Origin: JAUVXJ01 sp964433755
Lineage (GTDB): Bacteria; Chloroflexota; Anaerolineae; UBA7937; B3-Chlor
Length of the DNA: 64,000 bases
Reading direction: 5' to 3'
NCBI GenBank assembly: GCA_964433755.1
Contig: CAYSSR010000003.1
Span: forward strand, 248,001-312,000
Each line of letters opens with the position of its first letter. Position 1 is the stretch's first letter. Below, in pieces: positions 48,166 through 56,988 of the stretch. The notes under the pieces were generated by a model. The model had not been told where the DNA came from, ran no database searches, and saw nothing but the letters and a program-made list of their open reading frames with translations. A program made the position numbers and the translations under genes.

Positions 48166-48215
48166 GGATAGATCTCCACATCCTGTCCCCAGGCTTTGTC
48201 TACCGTCTCACTGCC

Positions 48216-48242
48216 AAAAAGCACCGCCATGACTATGGCGGC
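48216..48242 (-). terminator. Terminator between rpmG and secE
   Basis: Minus strand: CCGCCAT / ATGGCGG (48241-48235 with 48230-48224), loop AGTC, followed by TGCTTTTT. It would separate tuf-rpmG from secE-nusG-rplKA or reduce readthrough. Confidence 0.7.
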
Positions 48243-48346
48243 TTCGCTTCACAAACCTTCACTGAGGATCCGCTGTCAGAGATGTGCCACGAATGGGCTA
48301 CTCCTCTCCGGGGGGCACCACCTGTTACCGTAGCACCCCAGCAGGA

Positions 48347-48511
48347 TCACTTGGTCTCGCGATGTAGAGTATGACTCCGACAGCGCGGACAGTACTTCGA
48401 GAGTTCGAGTCGTCCAGGATCGTTTCGTTTGTTCTTCGCGCTGGTGTAGTTGCGCTCCTGGCATTCCGTACACGCCAGGGTGATGATCACCCTTGCTGTC
48501 TTCCTAGCCAT
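48347..48511 (-). CDS. rpmG: Ribosomal protein L33
   Basis: 54 residues read from ATG at 48511 to TGA at 48347. Begins MARKTARVIITLACTECQER, continues NYTSAKNKRNDPGRLELSKY and ends CPRCRSHTLHRETK. The CTEC and CPRC pairs make it the zinc-binding form. GGAGC stands before the start. Classical location between tuf and secE. Confidence 0.95.
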   Translation of the reverse strand: MARKTARVIITLACTECQERNYTSAKNKRNDPGRLELSKYCPRCRSHTLHRETK

Positions 48512-48546
48512 ACGTGCTCCGTCTTCTCAATGGACCGACAGGTTCG

Positions 48547-49749
48547 CTACTCCAGAATCTTGGTGATCACACCAGCACCAACCGTCCGCCCTCCCTCACG
48601 AATGGCGAACTGCGACCCGTCTTCCAGGGCCACCGGCACGATCAACTCCACCTTGATGTTCACGTTGTCCCCGGGCATCACCATCTCTACGCCCTCGGGC
48701 AAGTCCACCGACCCCGTCACGTCCATCGTCCTGATGTAAAACTGCGGCCGATACCCAGGAAAGAATGGCGTGTGCCTCCCCCCCTCGTCCTTCCGCAGTA
48801 TGTATACACTACCCTCAAACGCCGTGTGCGGCTTGATGCTCCCTGGCTTCGACAACACCATCCCCCGCTCTACTTCCTCTCGCTCTATCCCCCTCAGCAG
48901 GCACCCGATGTTGTCCCCAGCCATCCCCTGGTCCAGCATCTTGTGGAACATCTCCACTCCCGTGCACACCGTCTTCCTCACATCCTGCCCTAACCCTACG
49001 ATCTCTACCTCTTCTCCTACCTTGATCGTGCCTCTGTCTACTCTCCCCGTTACTACCGTCCCTCGCCCCTTGATCCCAAATACGTCCTCTATCGGCATCA
49101 AGAATGGCTTGTCTACTTCCCTCTCTGGCGTCGGTATGTAGCTGTCTACCGCATCCAGCAACTCCCAGATGCACTTGTACTCCTCCGCCTCCACATCCTC
49201 ACTTTCGCTCTCCAACGCCTTCAACGCCGATCCCCTCACGATCGGTATCTCATCCCCTGGAAACTTGTACCCCGTCAGTAACTCCCGTAACTCTAACTCC
49301 ACTAACTCCAATAACTCCGGATCGTCCATCATGTCTACTTTGTTCAAGAATACTACCATGCTCGGCACTTCTACCTGCCGCGCCAACAATACGTGCTCCC
49401 TCGTCTGCGGCATCGGCCCATCAGGCGCACTCACTACCAAGATCGCCCCATCCATCTGCGCCGCCCCGGTGATCATGTTCTTGATGTAGTCCGCATGCCC
49501 AGGACAGTCTACGTGCGCATAGTGCCGGTTCTCTGTCTGATACTCCACGTGCGATATCGCTATCGTCAATCCCCGCGCCTTCTCCTCCGGCGCATTGTCT
49601 ATCGTCTCGAACGCCCGATAGTCCGCCAACCCCTTCAAACTCAACACCTTCGTCATCGCTGCCGTCAATGTGGTCTTCCCATGATCTACATGCCCTATCG
49701 TCCCCACATTAACGTGCGGCTTGTCCCTTACAAACTTCTCCTTCGACAT
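48547..49749 (-). CDS. tuf: Elongation factor Tu
   Basis: 400 residues from ATG 49749 (MSKEKFVRDKPHVNVGTIGHVDHGKTT), 7 nt from GGAGG. G1 GHVDHGKT, G3 DCPGHADY, G4 NKVD, then domains 2 and 3 ending VGAGVITKILE. It delivers aminoacyl-tRNA. Odd: most of the gene uses ATA (Ile), TTG (Leu), GGG (Gly) and GTA (Val), unlike the ATC/CTG/GGC-rich neighbours; the last 40 or so codons return to the local style. Confidence 0.98.
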   Translation of the reverse strand: MSKEKFVRDKPHVNVGTIGHVDHGKTTLTAAMTKVLSLKGLADYRAFETIDNAPEEKARGLTIAISHVEYQTENRHYAHVDCPGHADYIKNMITGAAQMDGAILVVSAPDGPMPQTREHVLLARQVEVPSMVVFLNKVDMMDDPELLELVELELRELLTGYKFPGDEIPIVRGSALKALESESEDVEAEEYKCIWELLDAVDSYIPTPEREVDKPFLMPIEDVFGIKGRGTVVTGRVDRGTIKVGEEVEIVGLGQDVRKTVCTGVEMFHKMLDQGMAGDNIGCLLRGIEREEVERGMVLSKPGSIKPHTAFEGSVYILRKDEGGRHTPFFPGYRPQFYIRTMDVTGSVDLPEGVEMVMPGDNVNIKVELIVPVALEDGSQFAIREGGRTVGAGVITKILE

Positions 49750-49782
49750 TGTCATTCCTCCGTGCAACTAACCAGGTCATGA

Positions 49783-49855
49783 AGCCCACGATGGGACTTG
49801 AACCCATGACCCCGTCCTTACCAAGAACGTGCTCTACCGGCTGAGCTACGTGGGC
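49783..49855 (-). tRNA. tRNA-Thr (GGT)
   Basis: 73 nt. Acceptor GCCCACG/CGTGGGC, D arm GCTC/GAGC, anticodon stem CGTTC/GGACG with loop TTGGTAA (anticodon GGT), T arm ATGGG TTCAAGT CCCAT. CCA not encoded. Directly upstream of tuf, probably co-transcribed. Confidence 0.97.
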
Positions 49856-49868
49856 ATACGGCCATAGG

Positions 49869-49950
49869 TGGGCAGGGAAGGATTCGAACCTCCGAAGGCT
49901 GAGCCAACTGATTTACAGTCAGTCCCCTTTGGCCGCTTGGGTACCTGCCC
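49869..49950 (-). tRNA. tRNA-Tyr (GTA)
   Basis: 82 nt, class II. Acceptor GGGCAGG/CCTGCCC, anticodon loop CTGTAAA with GTA, long variable arm (TTGGCTCAGCCTTC), T arm with GTTCGAATC. Encoded CC after the discriminator but not full CCA. Confidence 0.97.
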
Positions 49951-49972
49951 ATGTCTCCCTCTCAGGGAGTGG

Positions 49973-50045
49973 AGCCGACGGTGGGACTCGAACCCGCAAC
50001 CGGCGGTTTACAAAACCGCTGCTCTGCCTGTTGAGCTACGTCGGC
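49973..50045 (-). tRNA. tRNA-Thr (TGT)
   Basis: 73 nt. Acceptor GCCGACG/CGTCGGC, anticodon stem GCGGT/ACCGC with loop TTTGTAA (anticodon TGT), T arm GCGGG TTCGAGT CCCAC region. First gene of the tRNA-tuf transcript. Confidence 0.97.
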
Positions 50046-50096
50046 TTTCGGCCCACGCACGCCAGTTACACTGACTGACGGCGTGATCGACTACAT

Positions 50097-50125
50097 AGTA
50101 TAATACAATGGCTAGCCAATGTCAA
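50097..50125 (-). promoter_or_regulatory. Promoter of tRNA-tuf operon
   Basis: Minus strand: TTGACA (50125-50120), 17-bp spacer, TATACT (50102-50097), 52 bp before the first tRNA. The -35 box contains the TGA stop codon of the upstream radical SAM gene. Confidence 0.9.
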
Positions 50126-51510
50126 CTCACGTCCGGAGACCCCTCCAGCCCTCTCAGGTAGGCCTCCGGGTTGCTCACTTCAGACAACAGATTCTTGATA
50201 CGTCGAAGCCCCGACACCTGAATGCGGCCAGAACGGATACGCTGCTTCAGGTCCGAGAAGCTCATGGTTGTGCTCGCGTAGAGGCGCGCCATCTCGCCAT
50301 AGAACTGTCTGGCAGGCAGCTTGGTCGGCAGGACACTGTGCAAGAAGTCGAAGAGTTCGTAGTTCCGCGTGGTCATTTCGCTCAGCTTCTCACGGAAGAA
50401 CTCCGTACCCGGTAGCGGGGTCAACACACTGAACTGCGGGAAGCTGATCTTGAGACGACGCACGTAGTCGATCAGATCGTCGAAGTCGGCCCTGCCCCAG
50501 TTGGGATCCACGATGAAGGCACCCCAGATGTCCACACCATTGGCACTCAGGATGCGCGCTGCCTCCTCATTGATCTTGACGGAGCTGCGCTTGCGCAAGT
50601 CGGTGAGCTCCTCCTCTCTGAACTTCTCGAAGCCGACGAGGACCGTCGACAGCCCAATCCTGGCCCAGCACTCGACGAGCTCAGGTCGCCGCACGATGCT
50701 GTCGCTGCGAGCCTGCATCCAATACCTGAGCTTCAGCCCCGCCTCTCTCACCAAGTCGCAGATCCTCGCAGCCCTCCGGTGGTCTTGGAGGAAGTTGTCG
50801 TCCACGAAGTAGGTGGTCTCTCCTCCCACGGTCTCCAGTTCCTGTACCACCCGCTCAGGTGACTTGAACCGACAGCGGCTCCGGTGGAAGACCCACACAG
50901 AGCAGAACTTGCATCGATGCGGACAACCGCGCGCCGTCTCCAGAGGAGCAGGCGATGACCAGAACTGGAAGAAGTACTTGTCGCGATACTCCTCGGTGAG
51001 GTACCTGGCGGGTGGCGGGCTCTCGTCGAGGTCCCTCAACAGAGGTCTGGACGGTGTGGAGATCTGTTCGCCGTCTCGGAGAAACACGAGTCCGGCCACG
51101 TCGTCCAGGTCCCTTCGATTCTCCAGGGCCACGACCAGTTCGGCCAGCGTCCTCTCACCCTCTCCTACCACGACGACATCGACGGCTGGCGTTGCGAAAT
51201 CCTCCGGGCAAAGTGTAGCGTGGTATCCCCCCACCGCGGTGACTATTCCGGCGTCCAGCTCCTTGACCTGCCGGCAGACGGCCAGCATCTGCGGCACATC
51301 GGGTGTATAGCCGGTGACCCCGACTAGCTCTGGCCCAAAGCTTCGAAGCGTATCCTCCAGTTCAGGGTCGATGCGCATGTCCAGGATCTTCACGTCGTGC
51401 TCGGGCAGGCTGGCTGCCAGGATCTCGAGAGCCAAGGGTTCCGGGCAGCCGAACTTGCTGAATCCCACCACGTTCCGGCTCTGGGGCGGTTGTACGAGCA
51501 GTACTCTCAT
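50122..51510 (-). CDS. B12-binding-type radical SAM protein (second)
   Basis: 462 residues. Cobalamin-type Rossmann domain (MRVLLVQPPQSRNVVGFSKFGCPEPLALEILAASLPEHDV ... VGGYHATLCPEDFA ... VVVGEGERTL), then radical SAM core with ARGCPHRCKFCSVW (CxxxCxxC). It resembles the 472-residue protein at 10.3-11.8 kb in architecture but not closely in sequence. Typical of lipid or hopanoid methylating/rearranging enzymes; substrate unknown. Its stop is embedded in the promoter of the tRNA-tuf operon. Confidence 0.88.
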   Translation of the reverse strand: MRVLLVQPPQSRNVVGFSKFGCPEPLALEILAASLPEHDVKILDMRIDPELEDTLRSFGPELVGVTGYTPDVPQMLAVCRQVKELDAGIVTAVGGYHATLCPEDFATPAVDVVVVGEGERTLAELVVALENRRDLDDVAGLVFLRDGEQISTPSRPLLRDLDESPPPARYLTEEYRDKYFFQFWSSPAPLETARGCPHRCKFCSVWVFHRSRCRFKSPERVVQELETVGGETTYFVDDNFLQDHRRAARICDLVREAGLKLRYWMQARSDSIVRRPELVECWARIGLSTVLVGFEKFREEELTDLRKRSSVKINEEAARILSANGVDIWGAFIVDPNWGRADFDDLIDYVRRLKISFPQFSVLTPLPGTEFFREKLSEMTTRNYELFDFLHSVLPTKLPARQFYGEMARLYASTTMSFSDLKQRIRSGRIQVSGLRRIKNLLSEVSNPEAYLRGLEGSPDVS

Positions 51511-51563
51511 CTCAACCCTCCTCGAGACCCTGTCGCGATCCGATCTCTTGGCACCAACTCTCT

Positions 51564-51836
51564 CTAGTCGGAAACAAAGCTGTCGTCCTCTGCCAGTAGC
51601 TCTCGTCGGCGAATCCCAATCGACCCCCCTTCCCCATCCATGAGGAGAGAGGTCTGGTCCAGGCGCTGGGTCTCGAACCCATTGAGGTCACGCTCTGCCT
51701 CGTTCATGTAGACCTGTCTGATCGCCTGGCGTATCAATTCGCTCGCCGAGCAGTCGCGCCTCTCTGCCAGCGCCTGGAGAAGCGCATACTCCTCATCCGA
51801 TAGCTGTACATCCATCCGTCTCCCAGGCGCCACCAT
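51564..51836 (-). CDS. Ribbon-helix-helix (CopG-like) protein
   Basis: 90 residues from ATG 51836, 8 nt from AGGAGG (a GTG at 51845 is closer). MDVQLSDEEYALLQALAERRDCSASELIRQAIRQVYM is an RHH DNA-binding unit. The C-terminal half (FETQRLDQTSLLMDGEGG) may be a partner-binding tail as in VapB/CopG antitoxins, but no toxin gene is adjacent. It precedes the radical SAM gene on the same strand. Confidence 0.8.
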   Translation of the reverse strand: MVAPGRRMDVQLSDEEYALLQALAERRDCSASELIRQAIRQVYMNEAERDLNGFETQRLDQTSLLMDGEGGSIGIRRRELLAEDDSFVSD

Positions 51837-51954
51837 CCTGCTCACCTCCTCCGTCGACTCTCAGCCCCATTCCCGAGGCACCTCGGATTCGCAGCCCAGA
51901 TGATCATCAATCGCCCGGCGCGGACGAACGTGAGCCTGTCACGGCATGCTCACG

Positions 51955-53130
51955 CTAGCCTTGAGCGCAGGCGTTCCACATCGGAGAGTCGCCAGCGAAC
52001 CACTCCTTCGGCTCCATGTGATCAAGGTGGTTCCCCTGCGCGTCTTCTGCAGTGATTGCCCACCACCCGGGGTCAAGAGAGAAGATCTCACTGCCACCTA
52101 TGGGCATTGGGAACGCTATGTCGTTTGGTCCCTTGTCTGGTTGTGAAAGCTCGTATATGTACAGACGGCCAATTTCCTCGCTGCAGTAGTTGTAGACCAC
52201 CAGGTTGACGGATTGGGGTGGCGGAGGTGGCGGAAGCTGCGTATAGATCTCCCAGGTCCAGTCCCCGTAGATGGGCTGGTTCCACACCACGCTCAGTTCG
52301 TTCAGCCCACAATCCAGCGCCTTGAGGTCATAGTTGCCGGGCGGAATGGTCCACAGAGCGCTCTGCCCGGCGTAGATCCTGTTTCCTCCCAGCAATCGAT
52401 TCGACCCCCACGAATCAGCGGGCGCTGAGAAGTACACCTCACAAACGTCCACCGACGTGTAGTTCTCAACCCACAGATTGGCTAGCTGAGTCGTGGGCGT
52501 AGGGGAAGGCGCCTGCGTGCGAGTGGCCGTCGGTGATGGAGCAGGCGCCGCCTGACGCTGCGTTGGCGTGGGCGGAGGCGAAGTAGACGTAGCTGCCGGC
52601 CGAGTGGGGCTGGGTGTGGTTGCAGCCGGGGAACCCGTCGCAACAACGGTCCCGCCCGCCACAGTCGGAGCCACAGTCTCACTGGCGCTCGGCGTGCGCG
52701 TGCTACCCGGGACGAGCAGGCTGATGGTGACTGTCGAACCAGGCACAGGCTCACCTTCCCCCACGGTGATGGTCACACCCACTGGATCACTCGCCACTCT
52801 GTCGCGGCTGTAGGCGTAGACGATGAGGGTATGATCGCCTGGCTCCTCCGCAACCCAGCGCAACACGCCCATCATCGTGGGCTGGCCCTCGGCCACCGGG
52901 CTGTTCTGCGAATTGACCACCTGACCACCGACCTCCAGATCGACCCGAATGACCGCATCAGCGTCGGTGGCGCGGTATTCGACCTGCACCTCTTCCTCCA
53001 GAGCCACCTGAGAGCCGCTGGGTGGAGAGAGGATCTCCACCGACGGTTTCTGCGGCCCACCCACGCAGGCCAATACTCCTCCTACGAGCAGAAACAGGAC
53101 TACCACCAGGATCGTTCGACGGCTCGACAT
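51955..53130 (-). CDS. Lipoprotein with Ig-like domain and Pro/Thr linker
   Basis: 391 residues from ATG 53130 (GGGAG 8 nt upstream). Lipoprotein signal RTILVVVLFLLVGGVLAC. An Ig-like domain (VEILSPPSGSQVALEEEVQVEYRATDADAVIRVDLEVGG ... DHTLIVYAYS) is joined by an 80-residue Thr/Pro/Ser linker to a C-terminal region with two similar beta units (ANLWVENYTSVDVCEVYFS and VNLVVYNYCSEEIGRLYIYELS). Probably a surface protein; ligand unknown. Lgt at 42.7 kb would modify it. Confidence 0.85.
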   Translation of the reverse strand: MSSRRTILVVVLFLLVGGVLACVGGPQKPSVEILSPPSGSQVALEEEVQVEYRATDADAVIRVDLEVGGQVVNSQNSPVAEGQPTMMGVLRWVAEEPGDHTLIVYAYSRDRVASDPVGVTITVGEGEPVPGSTVTISLLVPGSTRTPSASETVAPTVAGGTVVATGSPAATTPSPTRPAATSTSPPPTPTQRQAAPAPSPTATRTQAPSPTPTTQLANLWVENYTSVDVCEVYFSAPADSWGSNRLLGGNRIYAGQSALWTIPPGNYDLKALDCGLNELSVVWNQPIYGDWTWEIYTQLPPPPPPQSVNLVVYNYCSEEIGRLYIYELSQPDKGPNDIAFPMPIGGSEIFSLDPGWWAITAEDAQGNHLDHMEPKEWFAGDSPMWNACAQG

Positions 53131-53269
53131 CTGTGCATCTCCCTTCATTGGTGTTTGACCACCAGGTCAGCGGTATGAGAGCCGCATTGTAGCATCACCT
53201 GCGATGCATCGCCAGCAGGTCATCCAGCCAGCTCTGCCACCCTGAAGTCGGCGATTGGTTGAGGGCAGA

Positions 53270-54367
53270 TCAGACGTTGAACCGGAAGTGCACCACGTCC
53301 CCGTCCTGTATCCTGTAGTCACGACCCTCCAGCCGGATCAGCCCCCGCTCCCTGGCACCAGCAAAGGAACCGGCGTCCAGCAAAGCGTCGCAGTGCACGA
53401 CCTCGGCGCGGATGAAGCCTTTCTGCATATCGGTATGGATCTTTCCCGCCGCCTCCCACGCTGATGAGCCGTCGATCACAGTCCACGCACGAAGCTCCCG
53501 ACCTCCGGTCGCCGTGAAGAACGTCACCAAATCCAACAGCCGGTAGCCGGCGGAGATGACCTGCTCGAGGCCGGACTCCCGGAGGCCGAATTCGGCCCGG
53601 TAGGCCCGGGCCTCGTCCGCAGGCCACTCAGCCAGGTCCGCCTCCAACTGTGCGCAGATCTTCACCACCTCTACTCCGGCCTCCTGCGCGGCATCTTCCA
53701 CCGCCTGGATCAGCCCGTCGCCGCCCGACAGGGCCTCCTCGTCTACATTGGCCACGTAGAGCTGAGGCTTGCTGGTGAGGAGGCCGTAGCCCGCCAGGAT
53801 ACTCGCTTCCTCGCTCTCTCTCGGCGTCTCCTCAGCCCTACCGCCCTCGCTCAACGTCTGCTGGAGGCGTCCGAGCAGACCTAGTTCGGCTTGATACTCC
53901 TTGGCTCCCCCCTTGCTCGCCGTCTTGACCTTCTCCAGGCGCTTCTCCACTGTGGCCAGGTCGGCCAGCGCCAGTTCGAGATTGATCACCTCCATATCCG
54001 AGCGGGGGTCCAGATCCTCAGTGGTATGCGGGATGTCCGGTGCGCGGAAGCAGCGCACCACCATAGCCACCGCGTCCACGTTCCTGATATGACCGAGGAA
54101 CTGATTGCCCAGACCCTCGCCCTGGCTGGCACCCCTCACCAAGCCCGCGATATCGACGAACCTGATGGTGGTGGCGGTCACCTTCTCCGGCTGCACCAGG
54201 GCCGCGACTTTGTCCAACCGCGTGTCTGGCACGGCAACTACGCCCACGTTGGGGTCGATGGTGGTGAAGGGATAGGAAGCGACCTCCGCCCCGGCTCTCG
54301 TGAGGGCGTTGAACAAAGTCGACTTGCCCACGTTAGGCAAGCCGACTATACCGATCTGCAAGCTCAC
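53270..54367 (-). CDS. ychF: Ribosome-binding ATPase YchF (OLA1 family)
   Basis: 365 residues from GTG 54367. P-loop GIVGLPNVGKSTLFNAL, switch YPFTTIDPNVGVVAVPD, DIAGLVRGASQGEGLGNQFLGHIR, the ATP-specificity variant of G4 (YVANVDEEAL), a coiled coil and the C-terminal TGS domain (LRAWTVIDGSSAWEAAGKIHTDMQKGFIRAEVV ... EGRDYRIQDGDVVHFRFNV). Binds ribosomes and hydrolyses ATP; complete. Confidence 0.96.
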   Translation of the reverse strand: MSLQIGIVGLPNVGKSTLFNALTRAGAEVASYPFTTIDPNVGVVAVPDTRLDKVAALVQPEKVTATTIRFVDIAGLVRGASQGEGLGNQFLGHIRNVDAVAMVVRCFRAPDIPHTTEDLDPRSDMEVINLELALADLATVEKRLEKVKTASKGGAKEYQAELGLLGRLQQTLSEGGRAEETPRESEEASILAGYGLLTSKPQLYVANVDEEALSGGDGLIQAVEDAAQEAGVEVVKICAQLEADLAEWPADEARAYRAEFGLRESGLEQVISAGYRLLDLVTFFTATGGRELRAWTVIDGSSAWEAAGKIHTDMQKGFIRAEVVHCDALLDAGSFAGARERGLIRLEGRDYRIQDGDVVHFRFNV

Positions 54368-54520
54368 GTCACCACCTCGCGCACCAGGAACAACGAGCCC
54401 TGAACTCCATTCACGCCTAGCTCCTCCGGTTAGAATGTAGTGGGCACTGCGCTCCGCCCGCTTTCTTGGACTACGCGCCTCACCCCAGCGCTCCGGGAGC
54501 CACGTCAGCCACGGCGAACC

Positions 54521-55621
54521 TCAAGGACTTGTAACCACCACGTTGTCGAAGAGCACCTCCGTTGCCTCATCCTCGTACGAGGTGGCCGCCAAGGCGATGT
54601 CCCCATCCACAAAGGTGGTGTCAGTGGCGTCGGCCGCCAGTTCGCCGTTGACGAAGAGCACCAAGTCGGCTCCGTCGCATACCGCGCGTAGGTGGTTACT
54701 GGCGTTCCCCTGCCGAATCGCGTCCGATGCCGCCCAGTCTACTAGCGCCTCGAGGCTCCCGTCCAGCACCTTGAATATGGAGAAGAGGCCATCGCCACTG
54801 ATGCGCAGCAGATAGCCATCCGTCCCGTTGGGCTGCACGCGGCACATCACACCATAGCCGGTGTTGTTGTTGGATGGAGCGGACACCTGGTCTGTATCCA
54901 CATCGACGATGAGGTCGCTGAAAGACTGATAAGCCAAGCCCCACATCGTATTGTTGCCCTCGGCGCTTACAGCGTAGGCGCCGTCACTGTAGCTCACGCT
55001 GCCCCCTGGATAATCCCCGACCTCCCACCCAGAGCCGGGATCGCTGAAATCATCCTCGAACAGGGTGGGGCTCAGCGCCTCCTCTTGAACGACGAAGCTG
55101 GCCGTCGCCATCAGATCACCATCCACGTACAGTTCCCAGTCGTACATCGCAGGTGACAGACCATCCTCGTGGCTAAGGTTGGCTATCCACAAGCGACTGC
55201 TCCTCTCACCGAGGTTCCAGGTGAAGGGGTCGCGGACGCTCTCCTGCCCGTCGACATACCAGACCGACTCGCACTCCAGTCCGTTCGTCATCCCCTCGTA
55301 GCCAGCAAAGGCATACACCAGGGTCGTGCCCGGGGGGAACCGGTCAGCAGCACCGACCGGCACACCGTCATCCGTGACTTCCGCTGTGAAACCCACGTCG
55401 TAGAACGTGGGCCCTGAGATAGGAGGAGGTGTAGGTGTCGGCGGCACCGGGGTTGGGAGCTCCTGCGTGGGGAGCGGCGTAGGCGATGGCTCCACCGCCT
55501 CCTCTGTGGGCGGGGGAGTGGTAGCCTCGGGGGTCTCCTCTCCGCCCAAGTTCACCGAGAAACTGCAGGCCAGCATCGGCAATGCCAGCAGCAGGACTAC
55601 GAACAGCATCCACTTCTTCAT
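54521..55621 (-). CDS. Lipoprotein with concanavalin-like C-terminal domain
   Basis: 366 residues. Lipobox LLALPMLAC, then a Pro/Thr/Glu linker, a middle beta domain (TFYDVGFTAEVTDDGVPVGAADRFPPGTTLVYAFAGYEGM) and a C-terminal region beginning LFEDDFSDPGSGWEVGDYPGGSVSYSDGAYAVSAEG, the pattern of LamG/DUF1080-like sandwiches. Likely exposed at the cell surface and sugar- or polymer-binding; no catalytic residues can be named. Confidence 0.85.
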   Translation of the reverse strand: MKKWMLFVVLLLALPMLACSFSVNLGGEETPEATTPPPTEEAVEPSPTPLPTQELPTPVPPTPTPPPISGPTFYDVGFTAEVTDDGVPVGAADRFPPGTTLVYAFAGYEGMTNGLECESVWYVDGQESVRDPFTWNLGERSSRLWIANLSHEDGLSPAMYDWELYVDGDLMATASFVVQEEALSPTLFEDDFSDPGSGWEVGDYPGGSVSYSDGAYAVSAEGNNTMWGLAYQSFSDLIVDVDTDQVSAPSNNNTGYGVMCRVQPNGTDGYLLRISGDGLFSIFKVLDGSLEALVDWAASDAIRQGNASNHLRAVCDGADLVLFVNGELAADATDTTFVDGDIALAATSYEDEATEVLFDNVVVTSP

Positions 55622-55922
55622 CGTCTTTCTCCTAGTTGTTTCTGATGGCCAGGATCCACGGCACGGGTCAACCTCTTGGCTTGGAGCCCTGGCACGGTCA
55701 GCCGGGCCATCGGAAGGGCATCCAGCGCACGGATTGGAGCCCTCGGATCGCCTGGTAGCCAGGGTGCCTGAATCCTACCCTACTTGAAAGACGAGGACAA
55801 CAACAGCCTTCAGAGTGCGCCAGGGGACGGCAAGAGCCACCACGAGAAGATTACATTACGATACGAAGATCACAAGGGGCCCTCTTCGACAAGGCAGCCA
55901 AGAGAGGCCGCGCCAGGCCTCA
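55622..55922. other. Intergenic stretch
   Basis: About 300 bp between the lipoprotein gene and the PD40 fragment. I see no gene, RNA, or clear promoter here. Confidence 0.5.
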
Positions 55923-56114
55923 TCACCTGCCGCGCCACGAAGGATCCCAATCGTCGGCATAGTTGTCGGTGACGCTAATCACGGCTGACCCGTCAGCATT
56001 CATCGCGTAGACTTCTTCGTTGCCGTCCCGGTTGGACACGAAGGCGATCCGCGAGGGGGTCTCCTCCGCCGGCACGACCTCGACGCTGATGCAACCGAGG
56101 ATGAGCAACACCAA
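55923..56114 (-). pseudogene. PD40 propeller fragment with lipobox
   Basis: About 63 residues, with no good start codon (TTG 56114 or GTG 56111, no ribosome site). LVLLILGC resembles a lipobox. Then comes one PD40/WD40-like blade, SRIAFVSNRDGNEEVYAMNADGSAVISVTDNYADDWDPSW, which stops just where a second repeat would begin. Full propellers need several blades, as in the protein at 60.2-61.3 kb. Probably the remnant of a TolB-like lipoprotein. Confidence 0.55.
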
Positions 56115-56148
56115 GGCATGGCAAGCGCGAGCTATGCCCTCCCGGCAC

Positions 56149-56177
56149 TTGACACATGTACATAGGTGCGGTATGAT
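56149..56177 (+). promoter_or_regulatory. Promoter of secreted protein gene
   Basis: TTGACA (56149-56154), 17-bp spacer, TATGAT (56172-56177), leaving a leader of about 59 nt before ATG 56243. It lies inside the antisense frame of the PD40 fragment's upstream region. Confidence 0.85.
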
Positions 56178-56242
56178 CCCGACATGAGCATCCGTGATTG
56201 CTGAAGACAGTGTATGCACAAGGGCAAAGGAGGGTAAAGACG

Positions 56243-56767
56243 ATGAACACACGTTGGACGGCAGTGGTGATGGGTGCTTTGATGGTGGGCATCATGGTGG
56301 GAGGAGTGGTCTGGGCCAGGCCTGACCAGAGTGCCCAGGCTGCCGGTGCTACCCGCAAGCTCACCATCCCCGCGGCGTTCTTCCACACCATGGGCCCCGG
56401 GTTCAACTACTGGAACAATGGAGACCAGCTTTTCACGGACTCCGATGGCGCTACCTTCACTGCTCCTGTAGTCTTCCCTTGCCAATACGCGGTAAGGGTG
56501 GAGAGGATTGTCCTCTCGGCGAAGGATCAGAACGGCGGCGTCAACGCCTGCGTACAACTGTACCGCACGAAGCCCAGCAAGGGGACCCACAGACAAATGG
56601 CCATCGCCTGTTCCGCGGGCTCGCAGCCCGGCGTCATCAACTACACCGACGACACCATCGACATCCCCGTAGTCACGCCTAGCCACGGTGCCTACCTCCT
56701 GCTCAACATCAGCGGCGCGAGCATAGAAGTCTACGGCGTCCAGATAGAGTACAAGAAGAATACCTGA
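56243..56767 (+). CDS. Secreted protein of unknown function
   Basis: 174 residues from ATG 56243 behind AAAGGAGGG. Signal peptide MNTRWTAVVMGALMVGIMVGGVVWA, probably cut after a small residue near ARPDQSAQA. The mature part is a compact beta-rich domain (LTIPAAFFHTMGPGFNYWNNGDQLFTDSDGATFTAPVVFPC) with three Cys. It ends VYGVQIEYKKNT. I do not recognise a family. Single-gene transcript with a strong promoter. Confidence 0.75.
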   Translation: MNTRWTAVVMGALMVGIMVGGVVWARPDQSAQAAGATRKLTIPAAFFHTMGPGFNYWNNGDQLFTDSDGATFTAPVVFPCQYAVRVERIVLSAKDQNGGVNACVQLYRTKPSKGTHRQMAIACSAGSQPGVINYTDDTIDIPVVTPSHGAYLLLNISGASIEVYGVQIEYKKNT

Positions 56768-56988
56768 GGCTTGATCTTACGACACGGAAGCGCCTCCTTG
56801 GTACGAACGCCACCCTGGCTGGCGCTGTGGGGAAACCACTGAGGGCTCCTATCCAACGATAGCCGAACAGAGTTTGGAGGCCGAGAGCGGGTCGTCGGCC
56901 GAGCACGAGGGACGCCAGAGCGAGCAGAAGAAGCAGTGGCTGCGTCCCGGTCTCCGTCGCTGCCAGCGGCAAGGCCAAAGGGCGGGCC

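Noticed and set aside
48166..48346. tRNA-Trp between rpmG and secE
   Set aside because: Both strands were read for a clover-leaf; only a terminator hairpin is present.
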